Shown: positions 53,358 through 62,410 of the stretch, one piece after another
Layout of the letters: every line of letters starts with the position of its first letter
Position numbering within the stretch: the first letter of the stretch is position 1
DNA from: Micromonospora sp. KC606
GTDB lineage: Bacteria; Actinomycetota; Actinomycetes; Mycobacteriales; Micromonosporaceae
Assembly (NCBI RefSeq): GCF_004348675.1
Contig: NZ_SMKN01000010.1
Span: 1-64,000 of the forward strand
DNA length: 64,000 nt
Direction: 5' to 3'
Position numbers and translations under genes: made by a program
The notes under the pieces: generated by a model
Database searches by the model: none
Told to the model about the DNA's origin: nothing
Seen by the model: only the letters and a program-made list of their open reading frames with translations

Positions 53358-54152
53358 TCACCAGGCGACATAGCCGCCGTCCACCAACAGCTCGCATCCG
53401 GTGACGTAGCGACTCATGCCGGAGGCGAGGAACAGCAGCGGGCCGGTCAGATCGTTTTCGGTCGCCATCCGACGCATCGGCACCCGGGCGGTGAACTTCT
53501 GCCGGAAGGCCGGGTCCTGGCCGCCCAGCACGCCTCCCGGTGACAGCGTGTTCACCCGGACGCCGGCCGGACCCCACATCGCGGCGAGATAGCGGGTCAG
53601 CGCCGCCACCGCGGCCTTGGACATCCCGTACGCGGGTGGCTTGAGGAACGGCGGATCCATATCGATGTGGTCGTAGAGCCGCGGATCCGGCCCGACGCTG
53701 CCGTACAGCGACCCGATGTTGACGATCGAGCCGCGGCCGTTGCCGGCCATGGCGGCGCCGATGACCTGGCAGACCCGGAGCACGCCGAGGGCGTTGACGT
53801 CCAGTACCGCGCCGGACAGCTGATCCGGGACGTCCTCGAACAGCCAGCTGCCGGCGTCGCGTGACGGAGGCTGATCGATTCCGGCATTGTTCACCAGGAT
53901 GGTCGGCGTCCCGGCCCACCGGATCGCCGTTTGCAGGGCGTCCCGCAGGCTCGCCCGGTCGGTCACGTCGCCGCGCAGACCGAGGTAGCGGCCGCCGCCG
54001 TCATGTTCCTTCACCGCGGCCGGGGTTACGTCGTCGAGGTCGAGCCCCACCACGCCGGCGCCGGCGTCGAGCAGCGCGGTCGCCCAGATCCCGCCGAGGC
54101 GGCCGCTGACACCCGTGACAACAGCCACCTCACCGGTCAGGTCAATCCGCAC
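53358..54152 (-). CDS. Short-chain dehydrogenase/reductase
   Basis: A 264-residue classical SDR. Cofactor loop VVTGVSGRLGGIWA (residues about 11-24), LRGDVTDRASL, NNAGI, the catalytic serine in IVNIGSLYG and the YGMSKAAV motif (YxxxK). The long insert LYDHIDMDPPFLKPP lies before it. GTG 54152 lies inside the end of the NeuB-like gene (11-base overlap). It likely oxidises or reduces a sugar hydroxyl in the pathway. Confidence 0.92.
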   Translation of the reverse strand: MRIDLTGEVAVVTGVSGRLGGIWATALLDAGAGVVGLDLDDVTPAAVKEHDGGGRYLGLRGDVTDRASLRDALQTAIRWAGTPTILVNNAGIDQPPSRDAGSWLFEDVPDQLSGAVLDVNALGVLRVCQVIGAAMAGNGRGSIVNIGSLYGSVGPDPRLYDHIDMDPPFLKPPAYGMSKAAVAALTRYLAAMWGPAGVRVNTLSPGGVLGGQDPAFRQKFTARVPMRRMATENDLTGPLLFLASGMSRYVTGCELLVDGGYVAW

Positions 54153-55236
54153 CGTGGTTCGCTCCCGCCACCGCGACCACCGGCTCGGCCAGCATTTCCG
54201 GACCGAAACCGGTGTCCTCGGCGATGTCGACCCGCAGGACCCGGCCCAGTACCTCGTCCAGTTGGTACGGCTTCATGCCGTCGCCCGGCGACTTGCAGGC
54301 GACGTCCTGCTCGGTGACGACGTGCCCGGCCGGCAGGTCCCGCGCGGCGACCAGCTTCTTGCCCATCTTCCGTACGGCCTTGGCCTCGCTGTCGCTGCGC
54401 CGCTTGACGGGCTCGCCCAGCGCCTCGTGGGTGCGCCGCAGACCCGCCGTCAAGTCGGCCAGCTGGGGAGCGTCCAGGGAGAAGTGGTGGTCGCTGCCGG
54501 GCCGCGAGTGGTCCAGCGTGAAATGCTTCTCGATCACCCGTGCGCCCAGGGCGTACGCGACCCAGCTGAGCTCGGGGCCCAGGTCGTGACCGGAGAAGCC
54601 GATGACGGTGTGGGGGTACTCCTCGCGGTAGGTGGTGATCACCGAGAGGTTGAGGTCGGACGGAGCCGCCGGGTAGACGGCGGTGCACTGCAGCAGCGCG
54701 AGGTTCGGGTTGAGCGGCAGGATCGTGTCGCAGGCCCGGCGGACCTCGTCCATCGTCGCGCCGCCGGTGCTCAGGACGAGCGGCTTGTCGGCCTTGGCCG
54801 CGTACGCCAGCAGGGGCGTGTTGGTCACGTCCGCTGACGCGATCTTGATCGCCGGCAGGTCCACGTCGACCAGGAAGTCCACGCTGGGCTGGTCGAAGGC
54901 GGTGGACATGAAGTCGATGCCCAGTTCGGCCGCGACCCCGGCGAGGTGCACATACTCGGCACGGCCGAACTCGAGCGCCTCACGGTGCAGGCCGTAGGTC
55001 GGGCCGTAGCTGTTGCGCCCGGTGTAGGGCTCGTTGTACATGGCCTTGGTGAACAGCGACCAGTTGTCCCGCTTCTGCAATTTGGCGGCATGCGCGCCCG
55101 CGGCGGCAGCCTGCCGGAACAGCTCCTCGGCCCGTTCCAGGCTGCCCTCGTGATTGTGGCCGATCTCCGCGATCACGTAAGCCTCGGTGTCGTCAGATAT
55201 CCGGCGGCCACCTATCCTGAGCTCGCGCAACGTCAT
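54142..55236 (-). CDS. N-acetylneuraminate synthase (NeuB) family PEP-condensing enzyme
   Basis: A 364-residue sialic-acid-synthase-type enzyme: a TIM barrel (1-285) and a C-terminal SAF/antifreeze-like domain (about 295-355). Barrel motifs: YVIAEIGHNHEGSLERAEEL, AKLQKRD, FMSTAFD, KIASADVTNTPLL, LSTGGATMDEV, LLQCTAVYP, IGFSGHDLG and EKHFTLDHSRPGSDHHFSLD, matching residues that bind PEP, Mn and the sugar. The family condenses PEP with an aldehyde sugar to extend it by three carbons. No CMP-sugar synthetase or NeuC epimerase is nearby, so the acceptor is unlikely to be ManNAc. AAGAAAGGG precedes the ATG. First gene of the distal block. Confidence 0.93.
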   Translation of the reverse strand: MTLRELRIGGRRISDDTEAYVIAEIGHNHEGSLERAEELFRQAAAAGAHAAKLQKRDNWSLFTKAMYNEPYTGRNSYGPTYGLHREALEFGRAEYVHLAGVAAELGIDFMSTAFDQPSVDFLVDVDLPAIKIASADVTNTPLLAYAAKADKPLVLSTGGATMDEVRRACDTILPLNPNLALLQCTAVYPAAPSDLNLSVITTYREEYPHTVIGFSGHDLGPELSWVAYALGARVIEKHFTLDHSRPGSDHHFSLDAPQLADLTAGLRRTHEALGEPVKRRSDSEAKAVRKMGKKLVAARDLPAGHVVTEQDVACKSPGDGMKPYQLDEVLGRVLRVDIAEDTGFGPEMLAEPVVAVAGANHGAD

Positions 55237-55852
55237 CCCTTTCTTTGCGCTTCGGAGTTCTCATGGATCGAATGAAGGCATGGCAAATCGCCATGGCTGC
55301 AAATGGAGAGTTGATCGCCGCCGGGCGCGCACCTTGGGTGCCGCACAGGAGGCAATGAAGGATCTGACCAGATCGACGAGCCGTGCATCGCCCGACTCGC
55401 CACCACCGTCACGCCCACGGGCGCTCAACGGCGGCCGGTGCGCTCACCAAGGATCGCGCCGTCTCCGGTCGACCTGCCCCGAGGGTCCCGCCGGCCGGCG
55501 GGCCCGGAGGGCGCCACCCGCCACGGCTCCCCCGGCCCGCGAGCCGCAAAAGGGTCATACCTATGACACGATCGCAAAACGGCTTGCATTACTTGCAGTC
55601 CCCCTCAGGAAGCTCGGTCATATGACGATCCCGAAAACAAGCATGCCATTCACATCAACATATTCATAGCCCTGACTCACCTGATACCTGGTGTCCGAAT
55701 CTCGACCGAACCCGCCTGGCGCCGTTCGCAGAGGTCAGCGCCATTCCCTCTTTTCCGCGGAGTCGGATTGCCCGTTGGTGATACGCCGGCGAACCATTTC
55801 CGTTAATTGACACAAAAAGGTCGTTCAGGTGTTGCCGGGCCGCCGCGTACGG
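55237..55852. other. 616-base AT-richer spacer between the two biosynthetic blocks
   Basis: Markedly less GC-rich than its surroundings (for example 55560-55680 and 55790-55825). It should carry the promoter of the NeuB block. Two tiny reading frames overlap by ATGA on the plus strand (20 codons from 55563 and 15 codons from 55622), but neither has a convincing ribosome site. An inverted repeat lies at 55279-55295. No recognised gene. Confidence 0.5.
55279..55295. promoter_or_regulatory. Inverted repeat CATGGC-N5-GCCATG upstream of the NeuB-like gene
   Basis: A perfect 6+6 inverted repeat with a five-base AT spacer lies 43 to 59 bases upstream of the NeuB-like ATG on its transcription path. 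The position fits an operator for the distal block. Confidence 0.4.
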
Positions 55853-57190
55853 TCACGCCGCAGCCGGGTAGTAGAAGATGCCCGTGGTCCGGGCCGCCGC
55901 CGTCACGCCCATGCCGATCACGGCGCCCTCGCCGGCGGGCAGGGCCCGGATGTGCGAGCCCGCGTACCCCTCCGGCGTGAGGAAGCAGTCCCACACCGCG
56001 TGCCAGTCCCGCCGTTGCCCGGTCTGCGGATCGATCACCGGTTCGCCTCGCGGCACGACCCTGCGCTGCACGATGGAACCGCAGTCCGCTCCGACGCGCA
56101 GAGCCCGCTGCCACTCGTTGTCGTCCACCAGCCAGCCGGCCACGATGCCCGCCCCACCGAAGTCCGCGCCGGGCTTGAGCATCAGCTCGCCGCGCCTCGC
56201 CTCGCACTCGCTGAACAGCTCGGCGGTCACGGTCCGGGTCCACGGCAGCACACCGTCGACCAGGCTCGTCTCCGCCGGCGTCAGCTCACCCCGCCGGGCC
56301 AGCTCCGCCAGAAGCGCCAGCGAGGTCTTGTTGTTGTAGAGCTCCCCGGCCAGCGACGTGTAGAGCACCACGGTGCCGTCGGCGTCGGCGCGCGCCAGAT
56401 CGTCCACGACGCGCACGCCGTCCGGGTCGTCGAGGAAGTCGCCCACGCCGAAGTAGCGCAGCACGAGGTCCACGGCACGGCCGTGCAACGTGACCCGACC
56501 GCCGACGAACCCGACGTCGGCCAGCTCGCCGAGCAGCACCTCGACCCCGAGACCGGCCAGCATCTCCTGGAACGACCTGGCCAGATGCAGGTACGGCGCC
56601 ATCGCGCCGTTGCCGTCCACGAAGGCGACCACGGGCGCGCGCTCGCCGCACACCGGACGCGCCGCCGCGCGCAGGGCCCGGTCGACCTGGGTTCCCGTGT
56701 CGACGAAGTCCAACCGGTACTCGGCCGCGAACTCCTTGAACGCCGGCACCTGCAGCAGGGCGGCGGAGATCTGGGCCCGATCCATCCCGCCGAGGGCGCT
56801 GCCGATGTTGAACTCCAGCAGCCGGAAGGTGGTCCCGTCGTGGTAGAGGTCGGCCCGCCCGTACCGCTGAGGTCGATCGGTGAACCGCGCGAGATAGGCC
56901 GCGCGCCGGGCGTCCATGCCCACCGCGCCGGCGTAGCGCTCGCGGTCGCCGCCGAAGAACCGATCCGGCACCGAGGTGAGCAGGTCGAACAGCGCATTGA
57001 TCCGCTCGGCGAAGCCGAGAATCTCGGCGTCCGGCATGAACATCGGCCGGGGCAGGAACCGTCCGTGCATCGAGGCGGTCAGCGCGGTGGGTAGCCGCGC
57101 CGCCGACATCGCGTCGAGCAGGCCCCGGTCGCCGTCCGCGCAGCGGCGCAGGTACTCGTCGGTGACCGGGTCCCGCAGTACGCCGGTCAC
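55853..57190 (-). CDS. Glutathionylspermidine-synthase-like ATP-grasp ligase, copy 2
   Basis: A 445-residue protein similar to circularly permuted ATP-grasp ligases. Evidence: RYGRADLYHDG and RLLEFNIGSALGG (about 110-135; acidic EFN metal-type motif), YNNKTSLALLAE (about 285-296) and the ATP-lysine strand ELMLKPGADFGGAGIV (K339), ending with a strand-rich tail. Such enzymes form amide bonds from a carboxyl-phosphate. It is about the same length as, and clearly paralogous to, the next gene upstream; its GTG overlaps that gene's stop (GTGA). Last gene of the proximal block. Exact substrate unknown. Confidence 0.7.
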   Translation of the reverse strand: MTGVLRDPVTDEYLRRCADGDRGLLDAMSAARLPTALTASMHGRFLPRPMFMPDAEILGFAERINALFDLLTSVPDRFFGGDRERYAGAVGMDARRAAYLARFTDRPQRYGRADLYHDGTTFRLLEFNIGSALGGMDRAQISAALLQVPAFKEFAAEYRLDFVDTGTQVDRALRAAARPVCGERAPVVAFVDGNGAMAPYLHLARSFQEMLAGLGVEVLLGELADVGFVGGRVTLHGRAVDLVLRYFGVGDFLDDPDGVRVVDDLARADADGTVVLYTSLAGELYNNKTSLALLAELARRGELTPAETSLVDGVLPWTRTVTAELFSECEARRGELMLKPGADFGGAGIVAGWLVDDNEWQRALRVGADCGSIVQRRVVPRGEPVIDPQTGQRRDWHAVWDCFLTPEGYAGSHIRALPAGEGAVIGMGVTAAARTTGIFYYPAAA

Positions 57191-58554
57191 GCCGCACTCG
57201 CGGGGAACTGGAAGACGGCGGCGTTACGCCGGGTGGGCCGGTAGCGCGGGATCTCATCGTCGATGGGCATCGCCCGCAGGCTGGATCCGGCATAGCCGTG
57301 CGGGGTGAAGAAGACCCCCCAGGTCGCGGCGTACTCGTCGATCGCGCCGGTGTCCGGGTTGACCACCGGCTCGGCGCGGCGGATCACCCGGCGCTGCACC
57401 AGGGCGCCCTCCGCGACGCCGGTGGCGAGCGCGGCGGCCCAGTCCTCGTCGCTGGTGTCCCAGCCCGGCACGATGCCGTCCGCCCGGAAGCTCCGCTGCT
57501 GCTTGATGATCAGGTCTTTGCGGTGCTCGCGGCAGTACGGGATCAGGTCCACAGTCTGCCCGTCGGCCTCGGTCTCGGTGTTCAGCAGCAGCCTCGTCCA
57601 GGGCAGCACCCGGTCGATCAGCGCGGCCTCGTCGGTGGTGAACGCCGCCCGCAGGCGCGAGTCCGACAGCAGGGTCAGCGCCGCCTTGTTGTGGTACAGC
57701 GAGCTGCGCAGCGAGGTCCACAGCACCACCCGGCCCTCGTCGTGGGCGTCGAAGACGCGCTCGGCGGCCTCCGCCACACCCGGCTCGGTGACCATCTCGT
57801 TCTCGGTGAAGTGCCGCTGGATGAGGTCGATCCGCCGGCCGTGCAGGAACAGCCGCCCGGCACGCTCGGTGATCTCACCGACGGTGCCCATGACCACCTC
57901 GAGGCCCTGCGCGGCCATCATCTCCACGTACGACTCGGCCTGTTTGACGTACGAGCCGAAGCCGGAGTCGGACTCGACCAGACCGATCACCGGGTCCGCT
58001 CCCCCGGTCACTCCCGCCGAAGCCTCCCGGTACAGCTGGGCGATGTTCTCGCCCATGTGTACGTGGACCAGGCCGTGCTCGGCGGCGAACGCCTCGAACG
58101 CGTCGACCCGCAGCAGCATCCGGCCGATCTCGGAGTAGTCGATGCCGCCCTGCGCGCTACCGACGTTGACCTCGAGCAGCCGCAGCGCCTCGCCGTCGTG
58201 GTAGGCATCGGCCCTGCCGTACTTCGTCGGCCGGCCCGGGTAACGGCTCAGGATCGCCGCCCGTTGCTCCTCCATGCCCAGCGCGGCGCAGTACGCCGCG
58301 ACGTCACCGTCGTAGATCCGCTGCGGCACCGAGGTCAACAGGTCGAAGAAGCCGGACAGGTCGGCGCTGAACCGGCCGATGACCTCGTCCGAGATGAACA
58401 GCGGGCGGGGCAGCAGGTGACCGGTGTTCGAGGCCAGGAACGCCTCACCGAACGGGGCCTGCGCGACCGCGTCGAGCAGTGCCCGGTCGCCGCTGAGGCA
58501 CCGCTTCAGGTAGTCGTCGGTGACCCGGTCGGTGGCGATGGTGGTATCGGTCAT
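57187..58554 (-). CDS. Glutathionylspermidine-synthase-like ATP-grasp ligase, copy 1
   Basis: A 455-residue paralogue of the adjacent gene, aligned from VTDDYLKRCLSGDRALLDAV onwards. Equivalent motifs are KYGRADAYHDG, RLLEVNVGSAQGG, YHNKAALTLLSDS and DLIIKQQRSFRADGI, the last less glycine-rich than in the other copy, which hints at changed ATP binding or partner specificity. Its ATG overlaps the MFS stop (ATGA). The tandem pair probably arose by duplication and may make two successive amide bonds or form a heterodimer. Confidence 0.7.
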   Translation of the reverse strand: MTDTTIATDRVTDDYLKRCLSGDRALLDAVAQAPFGEAFLASNTGHLLPRPLFISDEVIGRFSADLSGFFDLLTSVPQRIYDGDVAAYCAALGMEEQRAAILSRYPGRPTKYGRADAYHDGEALRLLEVNVGSAQGGIDYSEIGRMLLRVDAFEAFAAEHGLVHVHMGENIAQLYREASAGVTGGADPVIGLVESDSGFGSYVKQAESYVEMMAAQGLEVVMGTVGEITERAGRLFLHGRRIDLIQRHFTENEMVTEPGVAEAAERVFDAHDEGRVVLWTSLRSSLYHNKAALTLLSDSRLRAAFTTDEAALIDRVLPWTRLLLNTETEADGQTVDLIPYCREHRKDLIIKQQRSFRADGIVPGWDTSDEDWAAALATGVAEGALVQRRVIRRAEPVVNPDTGAIDEYAATWGVFFTPHGYAGSSLRAMPIDDEIPRYRPTRRNAAVFQFPASAA

Positions 58555-59852
58555 GATCGGTCGTCCTCCTTGGGGACCGGCGCGCCCTGATAGGCACTGT
58601 CGAAACTCGTCATGGAGCGCAGGGGGGAGAACACGATGGGCAGCCAGGCGACCGCCAGCCCGACTGCGGCGATCCACAGCACGGTCCGGACGCCCAGGAA
58701 GGTGGCCAGGACGCCAGCCAGAGCGGCGGCGACCGCCTCCATGCCGTTCATGACGAACCGCATGGTCGCGTTCATCCTGCTGAGCAGGTGATCCGGGGTG
58801 ACCCGCTGGCGGAAGCTGACCAACACCACGTTGTTGTGCCCGACCCGGAAGATGATCACCGACCAGGCCGCGGACGCCACCCACTGCCAGGGACCGACGT
58901 CCATCATCGGCACCAGGAAACCGAACGGAATCCCGACCAGGCCCAGGATCCACAGTGACTGACCCGCCCCGAGCCGTCTGCACACCCAGGTGGCGGTGGA
59001 GACGCCGAGAAGCACGCCGAGACCGCCGAAGGTGAAGAACAACCCGACCGCGCCGCCGCCCAACCCGAGTTCCCGGACCAGCACCAGCGGCACCGCGACG
59101 ATCGCGAAGGTCAGGAACAGGTTGGTCAACGCACCGGCAATGACGATGGGACGCAACAGCGGATGGCGCCACACGAACCGGAGGCCCTCGCCGATCTCCG
59201 GGATGAGGCGGGAGTTCTCGGGCCGCTTCGGCCGGGCCTCACGGTGCCGGACGCCGAAGAGGCACAGCGCGGACCAGGCGAAGGTGACCGCATCGATGAG
59301 GATGGCGATGGGCGCGGACAGGAACTGCACGATGTACCCGGCCACGCTCGGGCCGGCCAGCGTGCTCGTCGCCTCCACGCTGCTCAGTCGCGAGTTGGCC
59401 GTCAGCAGATCCTTGCGGCCGACCAGCAACGGCAGGTAACTGCGGGAGGCCACGTCGAAGAAGACGTCGCCGACGCCGGTCAGCAACGCCACCAGGTAGA
59501 GATGTTCGATGGTCAGCGTGTCCAGCGCCCAGGCCAGTGGAATCGACCCGAGCAGCAGCGCCCGGCCCATGTCCGCAGAGACCATCACCCACCGTTTGCG
59601 GGTGCGGTCCAGCAGTGCGCCGGCCGGCAGGCCGACGGTCAGGAAGGCGACGAACTTGAGCATCCACAGCATCCCGACCTGCGCCGCGGACGCGTCCAGG
59701 ACGATCACCGCGACCAGCGGCATGGCCACGAAGGTGATCTCCGAGCCGATGTGGCTGAGCGACGCCGCAGCGAACAACCGGCGGAAGCCCTGGTTGCTCC
59801 ACAGCTCGCCGGAGGACTTCTCCTGCTCGCCGGAGCTTCTGGTCACCGTCAT
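58551..59852 (-). CDS. MFS transporter, probable product exporter
   Basis: A 433-residue integral membrane protein with about twelve helices of the enterobactin-exporter (EntS/MdtG-like) MFS group. The start WSNQGFRRLFAAASLSHIGS and the loop VGLPAGALLDRTRKRWVMVSADMGRALLL are typical. ATG 59852 overlaps the upstream stop (ATGA). Placed among ligase genes it likely exports the product and confers self-resistance. Confidence 0.92.
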   Translation of the reverse strand: MTVTRSSGEQEKSSGELWSNQGFRRLFAAASLSHIGSEITFVAMPLVAVIVLDASAAQVGMLWMLKFVAFLTVGLPAGALLDRTRKRWVMVSADMGRALLLGSIPLAWALDTLTIEHLYLVALLTGVGDVFFDVASRSYLPLLVGRKDLLTANSRLSSVEATSTLAGPSVAGYIVQFLSAPIAILIDAVTFAWSALCLFGVRHREARPKRPENSRLIPEIGEGLRFVWRHPLLRPIVIAGALTNLFLTFAIVAVPLVLVRELGLGGGAVGLFFTFGGLGVLLGVSTATWVCRRLGAGQSLWILGLVGIPFGFLVPMMDVGPWQWVASAAWSVIIFRVGHNNVVLVSFRQRVTPDHLLSRMNATMRFVMNGMEAVAAALAGVLATFLGVRTVLWIAAVGLAVAWLPIVFSPLRSMTSFDSAYQGAPVPKEDDRS

Positions 59853-61105
59853 GAGGTGTGCCACTCCACCGCGTTCAGGACCTGCTCGCAGCGCTCGACG
59901 GCCTGGCGTGCGTCGGAGCCGGAGGCGATGACCATGCCCATCCGGATGTCCCAGCCGGTACGAATCGGTACCACCGTGTCGCCGACGTTCAGCGGCAGCA
60001 GCACGCCGATCTCAGCCTCGGCCAGTTCCTCGAACAGGCCGGGGAAACCGAAGGCCCGCGTGCCCGGCGGCACCCGGCGCACCGCGACGCCGAGCCGGGC
60101 CAGCTCGTCGAGCCCCTCGATTGCGGCGATGATGCCGGGCGGTGGAGCGAACACACGTAGGGCGGCGCCGCGGCGCAACGCGGGCGGCTCGGCGGGAAAC
60201 TCGGTCAGCCCCAGCGCGGCGCCGAGGAACAACCGGTTGGTGTCGATGCCGTAGGCACGGCGGACCACCTCCGGAATGCCGAGCCCGGCCATCCGGTTGT
60301 GCGTCTCCATCAGCCGGGGGCCGGCTTCCGTGATGACGTACTCGGTGTGCGACGGCCCGTCGGTCACGCCGATCGCGTCGAGCAGCTGGACGGTCAGCTC
60401 GCGCATGGCCGCCTCGTGCGGGCCGACCACGCGCGACGGCGCGGTGATGCCGATCTCCACCAGGTGCTCGTTGATCGACTCGTCGGTCAGCCCTAGCGTG
60501 AGGTGCCGGCCGTCCACCGAGAACGCCTCGACCGTGGCGAGCGGACCGTCGAGGTACTCCTCCGCCACGGCCTCGCGGTACCCCGCGGCCTCCATCGCCT
60601 TCCACGCCAGTTCCGCCTCCTGCGCGCCGTCGACGATGTGCACGTCGGCGCTGCCCGAGCCGTCTACCGGCTTGAGCACGACGCGGCCCGCCAGGGAGGT
60701 GGCGAAGTCGGCGGCGTCGCGACGGCTGCGCACCACCCGGGCCCGCACCGGGTCGATGCCCTGCTCGGCCAGGACGCGCCGGACGGCGGCCTTGTTCTTG
60801 ATGGTGCGGGCGGCCAGCACCGGGGTGTGCGGGACACCGAAGGCTTCGGCCACCTCCGCGGCGGGGACGGTGCCGAGGTCCGTGGTGCACAGCACCCGGT
60901 CGAAGGGCCGGGCACGGTGCAGCGGGGCCAGCGTCTCGATGATCGCCGCGCTGTCGGTCACCGAGGCGTGCACGATGCGCTCGCAGTGCGCGGCGAACTC
61001 CGGCTCGTACTGGCCCTCCTCGTGCACGAGCACGACGTCGACGTCCAACTCCCGTGCGTACTTGACGGCGTGCAGGCGTCCGCCGATCACGGCTACCCGT
61101 GGCAT
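59849..61105 (-). CDS. ATP-grasp carboxylate-amine ligase
   Basis: A 418-residue ATP-grasp enzyme. N-terminal Rossmann-like domain PRVAVIGGRLHAVKYAREL; central ATP lysine in RVVLKPVDGSGSADVHIV; EEYLDGPLATVEAFSV; metal-binding end HTEYVITEAGPRLMETHNRMAG with Glu and Asn ligands (about residue 280). ATG 61105 is preferred, with AAGGGAG eight bases upstream; a GTG at 61138 overlapping the previous stop is possible. It ligates a carboxylic acid to an amine using ATP, as free-standing peptide-bond-forming enzymes do. Confidence 0.9.
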   Translation of the reverse strand: MPRVAVIGGRLHAVKYARELDVDVVLVHEEGQYEPEFAAHCERIVHASVTDSAAIIETLAPLHRARPFDRVLCTTDLGTVPAAEVAEAFGVPHTPVLAARTIKNKAAVRRVLAEQGIDPVRARVVRSRRDAADFATSLAGRVVLKPVDGSGSADVHIVDGAQEAELAWKAMEAAGYREAVAEEYLDGPLATVEAFSVDGRHLTLGLTDESINEHLVEIGITAPSRVVGPHEAAMRELTVQLLDAIGVTDGPSHTEYVITEAGPRLMETHNRMAGLGIPEVVRRAYGIDTNRLFLGAALGLTEFPAEPPALRRGAALRVFAPPPGIIAAIEGLDELARLGVAVRRVPPGTRAFGFPGLFEELAEAEIGVLLPLNVGDTVVPIRTGWDIRMGMVIASGSDARQAVERCEQVLNAVEWHTS

Positions 61106-61134
61106 GGCGCTGCTCCCTTCTCTCAACGGTGCGG

Positions 61135-62388
61135 TCACGCCGGCTCGGTCTCGAGGCGAACCATGCGGGTCAGCTCGTGGAACGTGGCGTCCAGCTCGTC
61201 GACCGACGGCGCCACGAAGATCAGGTGTCCGTGCCCCTGGAAGGTCCTCGGTGGCACGGCCAGCACGTCGCCGGGTGCCCGATAGATGTCGATCTCGGCG
61301 ACCCGCTCGTCAGCGCGCGCCTCGGCGATGCCGCGCGTCGCGACCAGTCGTCCGGGCCGGGCGGGGAAAATGTTCCAGAAGCCGACCGCCACCGGCCGTT
61401 CGCGCGGTGCGATCACCGGGGTCCGGCCGGTCGCCAGGTCCAGCGCCGCTGCCACCATGTCGACACCGGTGCTCAGCAGCACCGACTTGTAGATGGGGCC
61501 GCCGCCCAGCCGGGCCGCGGCCTCGAGCAGCACCGGCTCGGTGCCGTCACGCAGGCGGAACTCGACGTGGGTGGCCCCGACGGTGATGCCGAGAGCCGCG
61601 TGCACGTCGGCCGCCGCCCGCGCAGCGGCCTCGGCCACGTCCGCCGGCAGCCGGGTCGGGGTGCACGCGTAGACCTCCTCGAAGGTCGGCCCGGTCGGCA
61701 GCGGCTTGTCGTGGATGGCCACCGTGTGGGTGATGCCACCGACCACCAGCGACTCGACACTGATCTCCGGGCCGGGCACGAACTCCTCCAGCAGCAACGC
61801 GCCGCCGTGCTCCCGTTCGGACTGGTCGTGCAGGGGGTCCTTGGTGAACCCGGCCCACGCGCCGGCCCGGAAGGTCTCGAAGTGGGCGATCAGCTCGGCC
61901 CGGTCGGCGACGCTGCGCACGAACATGCTGCCGGTGCCCAGCACCGGCTTCAGCACGAGCGGGAAGCCGACGTGCTCGGCCACGGTGAGGGCCTCGTCCA
62001 CGGTCCGGGCGAGCCCGAACCGGGGCTGCGGAACGCCGGCCTCGGCGGCGGCCTGCCGCATCTGGAACTTGTCCCGGGCCAGTTGGGCGGTGCGCTCGCC
62101 GACCCAGGGCACGTCGAACTCGTCTGCGACGCGCGCCACCGCGGGCACCAGAGCCTCCGCGAAGGTGATCACTCCCGAGACCGGCGCCGTCTCCGCTTTC
62201 ACCGCCGCCAGCACCTCGGCCGTGTCGCTGACATCGACCGGGACCACCCGGTCGGCGAAGTCGGCCTCCCAGGTGGCGTCCGTCATCACCAGCACCAGTT
62301 CCTCCCCGTGCTCGGCGGCGTAGCGCTTCGCCCGTTCCAGATGCCGGCGGCGGCTCAGGTTGGTCTTGTGCACAATCACGATGCTCAT
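61135..62388 (-). CDS. ATP-grasp carboxylate-amine ligase
   Basis: A 417-residue ATP-grasp enzyme, only distantly similar to its neighbour. Features: VIVHKTNLSRRRHLERAKRY, ATP lysine in FPLVLKPVLGTGSMFVRSV, LLEEFVPGPEISVESLVVGG, and HVEFRLRDGTEPVLLEAAARLGG (metal-binding Glu/Asn-type end). GGAGACATCG precedes the ATG. Together with the next gene and the tandem pair, it makes four potential ligases in one transcription unit. Confidence 0.9.
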   Translation of the reverse strand: MSIVIVHKTNLSRRRHLERAKRYAAEHGEELVLVMTDATWEADFADRVVPVDVSDTAEVLAAVKAETAPVSGVITFAEALVPAVARVADEFDVPWVGERTAQLARDKFQMRQAAAEAGVPQPRFGLARTVDEALTVAEHVGFPLVLKPVLGTGSMFVRSVADRAELIAHFETFRAGAWAGFTKDPLHDQSEREHGGALLLEEFVPGPEISVESLVVGGITHTVAIHDKPLPTGPTFEEVYACTPTRLPADVAEAAARAAADVHAALGITVGATHVEFRLRDGTEPVLLEAAARLGGGPIYKSVLLSTGVDMVAAALDLATGRTPVIAPRERPVAVGFWNIFPARPGRLVATRGIAEARADERVAEIDIYRAPGDVLAVPPRTFQGHGHLIFVAPSVDELDATFHELTRMVRLETEPA

Positions 62389-62410
62389 CGATGTCTCCGC
62401 GTTGGGATGG

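Noticed and set aside
55563-55669. Two overlapping micro reading frames of 20 and 15 codons
   Set aside because: No convincing ribosome site and no recognisable peptide; kept only as part of the spacer observation.
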